Assembly (NCBI GenBank): GCA_041946685.1
Contig: JBHGAV010000074.1
Location: 1-17,511, forward strand
Reading direction: 5' to 3'
From: JBHGAV01 sp041946685
GTDB lineage: Bacteria > Acidobacteriota > Terriglobia > Bryobacterales > Bryobacteraceae
DNA length: 17,511 bases
In this document: piece after piece, positions 13,886 through 17,511 of the stretch
Numbering within the stretch: position 1 is the stretch's first letter
Layout of the letters: each line of letters begins with the position of its first letter
Notes under the pieces: model-generated
Databases searched by the model: none
What the model saw: the letters and a program-made list of their open reading frames with translations, nothing else
What the model was told of the DNA's origin: nothing
Translations under genes and position numbers: made by a program

Positions 13886-14827
13886 TCACTTCTGCGCCTT
13901 GATGAACTCCACCAGCGCCAAGATCTCGCGATCCCTCAGCAAGCCTTGAAACGTGGGCATGATCGGCTGGTAACCCTCGACAACCTTCGCCTGGGGCTCG
14001 AGAATCGATTCGCGAAGGTAATTCTCGTCCACCAGGAAGGTCTGGCCGTTTGCCATTCTCTGGCGCTCGCCGAAGATGCCCTTGAAGCTCGGCCCCTGTC
14101 CGCGGGACCCGTCCAGGGAGTGGCAGGTGGCGCAGCCGCGGGTCTCGTAGAGAACCGCCCCAAGCTGAGCCAAAGGCATCGTTTGTGCGGCCTGGTCGCC
14201 ATTCTCCAGCCATTCCTGGTATTGCGATTCGCTGTCCACCCAGATCTTTCCCGACATGTCCGAATGTCCCCGGCCGCAGTACTCGGCGCAGAAGATCGTG
14301 TGCATTCCCTCGCGCGTGGGCGTGAACCAGAGCTCGGTATAGCGGCTGGGGAGCACGTCGCTTTTGACACGGAAGCTGGGCACATAGAAGCTGTGGATGA
14401 CGTCCTCCGACGACATGATCAGCTTGACTGGCTTGCCCACGGGCACATGGATTTCATTGATGGTGCGCGTGCCGCCCGGATACTCAAACTGCCAGAGCCA
14501 GCGCTTGGCGGTGACCTGGATCTCCAGAGCGTCGGCGGGGGCGACCGTCGCCTCCATGTAGCCATGGAAGCCCCAGAAGAAGATCACCATGACCAGGAAC
14601 AGCGGGATGATGGTCCAGACCATCTCCAGCTTGAAGTTCTCCGTGATATGGGGGGTGACCTCATCCGGCCTGCGCCGGCGGTAGCGCAGGATGAACACGG
14701 TCAGCAATCCGCAAATCAGCAGAAAGAAGAACGCGCTCAGAAAGGTGATGAACAGGTAAAGGTTGTCCACCTTGCGCGCATAGAGAGAGCCCTCGACGGG
14801 CAGCAGCAGGGATCGTAACCAGTCCAT
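13886..14827 (-). CDS. coxB: Cytochrome c oxidase subunit II with C-terminal heme c (caa3 type)
   Basis: CoxB accepts electrons and passes them to heme a of CoxA. The 313-residue protein has two helices (about 24-47 and 68-88) and a periplasmic cupredoxin domain with WLWQFEYPGG and all CuA ligands: His145, Cys180, Glu182 (backbone), Cys184, His188 and Met191 (CAEYCGRGHSDM). A fused cytochrome c domain (about 213-313) has the CATCH heme site (Cys232-His236) and a likely axial Met290 in PIMPTF. This makes it a caa3 subunit II. The ATG at 14827 is chosen because it overlaps the sco stop (TGATG) and starts just before the first helix; a frame back to 14887 adds 20 residues inside sco. The fused heme c could take electrons directly from ACIII or ActE. 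Confidence 0.96.
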   Translation of the reverse strand: MDWLRSLLLPVEGSLYARKVDNLYLFITFLSAFFFLLICGLLTVFILRYRRRRPDEVTPHITENFKLEMVWTIIPLFLVMVIFFWGFHGYMEATVAPADALEIQVTAKRWLWQFEYPGGTRTINEIHVPVGKPVKLIMSSEDVIHSFYVPSFRVKSDVLPSRYTELWFTPTREGMHTIFCAEYCGRGHSDMSGKIWVDSESQYQEWLENGDQAAQTMPLAQLGAVLYETRGCATCHSLDGSRGQGPSFKGIFGERQRMANGQTFLVDENYLRESILEPQAKVVEGYQPIMPTFQGLLRDREILALVEFIKAQK

Positions 14828-15648
14828 CAGGCTCCGAGAGCCTCCCGGGGCGAATTCGTTAGCCGCTCGCGGCGCCACATGCGCCACAGGAAAAGACCGA
14901 GCAAAGTCATGACCAGAACGCCCCCCGCCTTCATCAGATTGACGGCGAAGGGCACATAGGAACGGGCGAGAGGATCGTAGTGAAAGCAGAAAAGCAGCAA
15001 CCGGTCAACGCTGAGACTGAACTTGCCTGCCGATGCCTCGGTCAGGGCCAGGCGCAGGTCTCGAGGCCGGAAATCGATGCCGTAGAGGTACCGGGAGACC
15101 TTGCCCTCGGGAGTCAGAATCATGATGACGGCCTGGTGCGCGTACTGGCGCGTGGCCTCGTCGTAGGTGTACCCGAAGCCAAGCTGTTCGGCCAGTTTCT
15201 TCACGTTGCCCTGGTGGTCCGTCAGAAAGTGCCATCCGGATGTCTGCCGGTCATAGCTGGCCAGATAGGCGGCCTTCTTCTGCCGGGCCAGATCGAAGGT
15301 CTCCGTGGGGTCGATGCTGATGGTGACGACCTCGTACTCCTTGCCGGGATTCCAGGGAATCTGCCGCATCGCGCTGGTCTGCGAGTTGAGAACGAGGTTG
15401 CACAGCATCGGGCAAGAGTAATACACGAGGTCGAGGATGACCGGACGCCCCTGTTTGAAGAATTCGCCCAGGCGGACCGGATGGCCGTTCTCGGCGATGA
15501 AGGTGAGGTCCAAGTCCACGGCGCTGCCGAGGTGTTCCTGGACTCCCGCGTGCTCCAGTTGTTGGGGCAGAGGCTGCTCCGCGCGGAGAACGGCCGTCAT
15601 GCCGGCGAGGACAACCAACGCGAAAAGAAGCTCTCTAGCGGGACGCAC
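14827..15648 (-). CDS. SCO1/SenC-family copper chaperone for CuA assembly
   Basis: SCO proteins deliver copper to, or reduce the thiols of, the CuA site of subunit II in the periplasm. The 273-residue protein has a signal sequence (about 5-23) and a thioredoxin-like domain (about 40-205). It carries the copper-binding CxxxC at Cys79-Cys83 (YYSCPMLCN) and the third ligand His171 in QYAHQAVIMI. The conserved VTISIDPTET and WHFLTD segments are present. A C-terminal helix (about 240-257) followed by an Arg-rich end (RMWRRER) suggests a second membrane anchor. The start is a GTG at 15648 behind a GGGGGGG tract that also acts as the ribosome site. It overlaps the preceding small gene by 14 bases and coxB by one base, so it fits as the dedicated factor for this oxidase. 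Confidence 0.93.
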   Translation of the reverse strand: MRPARELLFALVVLAGMTAVLRAEQPLPQQLEHAGVQEHLGSAVDLDLTFIAENGHPVRLGEFFKQGRPVILDLVYYSCPMLCNLVLNSQTSAMRQIPWNPGKEYEVVTISIDPTETFDLARQKKAAYLASYDRQTSGWHFLTDHQGNVKKLAEQLGFGYTYDEATRQYAHQAVIMILTPEGKVSRYLYGIDFRPRDLRLALTEASAGKFSLSVDRLLLFCFHYDPLARSYVPFAVNLMKAGGVLVMTLLGLFLWRMWRRERLTNSPREALGA

Positions 15649-16021
15649 CGGCCCCCCCTAGCAACTCCGCCGGCACAGAGACGGCTTTGGTGGAGTAGGG
15701 GAGCTTGCCTTGCGCGTACTCTGCCGCCAGCAGGCTCATGGCCCGCTCGATCGGAAGCCGCACAACCCCCTTCTCGCGGTCCACGTAACGGTAGGAATGA
15801 AGCTCCTCGTCCTCGCGGGCCCGAAGGGTGTTGAGTACCGGTGATTCCGGAGCCAGGACCTGAACGTAGACCTGTTGCTCCAGAGCGCGGTCGAAGTAGA
15901 ACTGGAGGCCGAGAACTACAGCCACCAGCAGCACCACCGTAATCGCTCCGAACGCCGCAATCGCTCGAACGTTGGGCTCGGAACGGTCAAAACCCTGCTG
16001 GGCGCCCGCCGGGTCACTCAT
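15635..16021 (-). CDS. Small single-span membrane protein of the ACIII-caa3 operon, unknown function
   Basis: The 128-residue protein has a short soluble N-terminus, one membrane helix (about 21-43) and a charged domain of about 85 residues, probably periplasmic. The most constrained-looking part is residues 72-99, with EELHSYRYVDREKG followed by VVRLPIERAMSLLA, a pattern in which a strand leads into an amphipathic helix. No heme motif and no cysteine are present, so it is not a redox carrier of the usual kind. The ATG at 16021 lies 10 bases after the actF stop, with TAAGG upstream; a longer frame to 16183 would overlap actF by 150 bases and is unlikely. Its place between actF and sco suggests an accessory or assembly role for the complex. 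I do not recognise a named family. Confidence 0.82.
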   Translation of the reverse strand: MSDPAGAQQGFDRSEPNVRAIAAFGAITVVLLVAVVLGLQFYFDRALEQQVYVQVLAPESPVLNTLRAREDEELHSYRYVDREKGVVRLPIERAMSLLAAEYAQGKLPYSTKAVSVPAELLGGAGASR

Positions 16022-16031
16022 TTCAATAGCC

Positions 16032-17216
16032 TTACTCTGTCTGATGATGGAGCGCGCGCGTAAGTCGCAAATCTCCGATGGGAACGAGGGCGCGGCCGTG
16101 GAGCAGCCGCCAGAAGACCAGCCCAAAAGCGCTGCCCACCGCCAGGAACGTGGCAAAGTCCAGCCAATGCAGGTGGAAACCATGATGCTGCAGCGTTGGC
16201 ATGACCACCCAATGAAGATCGATGTAGTGCATCAGCAGCAGGAGGGCGCTCACAACGCCGAGCAGGCCGGCTCGCCGCTTGGCCGAGCTCGACAGCAACA
16301 GCAGGAAGGGCAGGATGAAGTTGCCCACCAGGAGCGACGCGCTCACCCAGGCCCAGTTCCCCTCCAGCCGGTGCCTAAACCAGACCGTCTCTTCGGGAAG
16401 GTTGGCATACCAGATCAAAAGGTACTGGCAGAAACCGATGTAGGCCCAGAAGACGACCATGGCGAAGAGCCACTTCCCCAGGTCATGGTAGTGATCCGTC
16501 CGTACGGCGTCCGCCAGCAGGCCGCCGCGCCGGAACGCCAGGCAGATCAGGATGAGCAGCGCCAGGAAGGCAAGACCGCCCCCGGCGAAGATGTAGATTC
16601 CAAAAACGGTTGAGTACCAGTGCGGCTCGAGCGACATCAGCCAGTCCACAGCCGCCATGGTCACGGTGATCGCAAGCGCCGCCAGTCCCGGCCCGCTCCA
16701 GGCCACGGCGCGGAGCGTGTGCGTCACCGATGAATCCCGGTCTTGCGCCACCGAGGAACGGTAGAGAACTATTGCCAGGACGCTCCAGACAAGCAGGTAT
16801 GCGGCCGCGCGGGCCAGGAAGAAGGTGCGGTTGAAAAACACCATCTTGACCTGGAGCACGGGGTCTTGAGAGATGAACTCCGGCCGGGACCACTCGTACA
16901 GGGACCCGATGCCCAGCGCCACGGGGATGAACAGCAGCGCCGCCAGCGGGAGGGTGGCCACGACGGTTTCCATCAGCCGCCGCACGGGGATGCTCCAGAC
17001 GGCGCCGCTCAAGTGCCAGGCCATCAGAAAGAAGGCCGCGCCGAGCGCGATCGTCAGGAAGTAGGCGAAACCGACCAGGTAAGACGCGAAGAACTGGCCA
17101 GGATTCGTGACAGCCCCCAGGATACAGGCGAGCCAGGAGAGGGCCGCGACGGCCGCCAGGAGCCTCTGCACACGGCTCCAGGCGGCCTCGCTTACGTGAA
17201 CGACGAGTCCGTCCAT
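16032..17216 (-). CDS. actF: ACIII (quinol:cytochrome c oxidoreductase) membrane subunit ActF
   Basis: ActF is one of the large membrane subunits of Alternative Complex III, which replaces the bc1 complex in oxidising quinol and reducing a cytochrome c. It belongs to the NrfD/PsrC-like group. The 394-residue protein has about ten hydrophobic helices. Family-like segments include DWLMSLEPHWYSTVFG (191-206), an IYIFAG helix start, YANLPEETVWF (270-280) and YIDLHWVVMP (331-340). His and Asp/Glu residues inside helices are compatible with a quinone or proton path. The ATG is four bases after the actE stop, with GAGGTGA as the ribosome site. The neighbouring cytochrome c gene upstream and the sco-cox genes downstream support the assignment over another NrfD-family protein. 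Confidence 0.92.
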   Translation of the reverse strand: MDGLVVHVSEAAWSRVQRLLAAVAALSWLACILGAVTNPGQFFASYLVGFAYFLTIALGAAFFLMAWHLSGAVWSIPVRRLMETVVATLPLAALLFIPVALGIGSLYEWSRPEFISQDPVLQVKMVFFNRTFFLARAAAYLLVWSVLAIVLYRSSVAQDRDSSVTHTLRAVAWSGPGLAALAITVTMAAVDWLMSLEPHWYSTVFGIYIFAGGGLAFLALLILICLAFRRGGLLADAVRTDHYHDLGKWLFAMVVFWAYIGFCQYLLIWYANLPEETVWFRHRLEGNWAWVSASLLVGNFILPFLLLLSSSAKRRAGLLGVVSALLLLMHYIDLHWVVMPTLQHHGFHLHWLDFATFLAVGSAFGLVFWRLLHGRALVPIGDLRLTRALHHQTE

Positions 17217-17220
17217 GGCT

Positions 17221-17511
17221 TCACCTCACCTCCGGACGCAATTCGGGCGGCACATCCGCCAGCGTCCCCGCACGGGCGCGCTGAAGCGCGCGCACGTAAG
17301 CCACGATCGCCCACCGGTCGCCGGGAGGGACCTGGAAGCGGTAGCCCGGCATGGTGCGGCGTCCGACAGAAGCCACATGGAACAGTTCGCCGTCGTTCAT
17401 TTCGCGAATGCGCGGCTCAAGCAGATTCGTGGGCACCCAGGAGGAGCGAAGGGGAACGATGCCCTTGCCGCTGCCCGTCCGGTCGTGACAGGGCGCGCAG
17501 TAGATGTCGAA
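17221..17511 (-). CDS. actE: ACIII monoheme cytochrome c subunit ActE, N-terminal part outside the window
   Basis: The frame is open from the window edge at 17511 to the TGA at 17221, giving 96 visible residues. It begins FDIYCAPCHDRTGSGKG, which contains a CxxCH heme c site (CAPCH), followed by a class I cytochrome c C-terminal region. The likely axial Met lies in RRTMPGYRF, and WAIVAYVRALQRA is the usual C-terminal helix. The missing start should hold a signal peptide, often a lipoprotein type in ActE. An internal GTG at 17436 would start after the heme site and is not a credible start. It lies four bases before actF, as in the known actABCDEF order. It should carry electrons from ACIII to the caa3 oxidase. 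Confidence 0.88.
   Translation of the reverse strand, partial: FDIYCAPCHDRTGSGKGIVPLRSSWVPTNLLEPRIREMNDGELFHVASVGRRTMPGYRFQVPPGDRWAIVAYVRALQRARAGTLADVPPELRPEVR

Noticed and set aside
12331..13902. 523-codon open frame antisense to coxA
   Set aside because: The predicted product is rich in His, Gln, Asp, Glu and Arg with no hydrophobic core, which is the expected antisense reading of membrane helices; coxA has every catalytic ligand.
13946..14818. 290-codon open frame antisense to coxB
   Set aside because: It is a shadow of the CuA/heme c subunit; composition is polar and without domain features.
14828..14887. 20-residue N-terminal extension of CoxB
   Set aside because: It would overlap sco by 61 bases; the ATG at 14827 overlaps the sco stop as TGATG and begins close to the first membrane helix.
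16022..16183. 54-residue N-terminal extension of the small ACIII-linked protein
   Set aside because: It would overlap actF by 150 bases; the ATG at 16021 has a ribosome site and sits just after the actF stop.
17221..17436. Complete 71-residue gene starting at the GTG at 17436
   Set aside because: The frame stays open to the window edge and the upstream codons encode the CAPCH heme site, so this is the C-terminal part of a longer cytochrome c.

Overview
This 17.5-kb, GC-rich window looks like the chromosome of an acidobacterium of the Solibacter/Bryobacterales type. That is an inference from content. A subtilase ends in the TIGR03437-type C-terminal domain that is abundant in Solibacter. A secreted protein carries tandem He_PIG-type Ig repeats. 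A DUF4384/caspase gene group is present, and an Alternative Complex III (ACIII) locus runs into a caa3 cytochrome oxidase locus. No insertion sequence, phage gene or CRISPR array is visible, and no gap between genes exceeds about 125 bases.

Left edge (1-485, minus strand): secG is followed by a tRNA-Leu(GAG) that runs off the window. A near-consensus sigma-70 promoter (TTGACC, 17-base spacer, TATACT) precedes secG. The same secG-tRNA-Leu(GAG) pairing occurs in Escherichia coli as secG-leuU.

Cell-envelope cluster (506-7996): two three-gene units diverge from a 125-base intergenic region with a perfect 12-base palindrome near its midpoint. Leftward are a short Ig-like, C-terminally membrane-anchored protein, a secreted protein of probable beta-propeller type, and a secreted protein with four He_PIG-like repeats. 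Rightward are two related exported DUF4384 proteins and an exported caspase-family (C14) protease with an EF-hand-like loop, a PEGA-like domain and a long TPR array. Tight spacing supports one transcript on each side. Linking all six genes in one envelope system is a hypothesis; their biochemical roles are not known from sequence.

Subtilase (8010-11273, minus): a large exported S8 protease with an I9-like propeptide, a complete Asp/His/Ser triad, a PA-type insertion and the TIGR03437-type tail. It converges on the caspase gene, and one hairpin spans both stop codons.

Respiratory operon (11295-17511, minus, transcribed right to left): actE (cut by the window edge), actF, a small single-membrane-span protein, a SCO assembly factor, coxB (CuA plus heme c), coxA, coxC and coxD. 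Junctions are short gaps or overlaps. The expected route is quinol to ACIII, to the heme c of ActE and/or CoxB, to CuA, to heme a and the heme a3-CuB site, with proton pumping. CoxA has the YSHPAVY signature of A2-type heme-copper oxidases in place of the helix-VI glutamate. The other ACIII genes presumably lie beyond the right edge.
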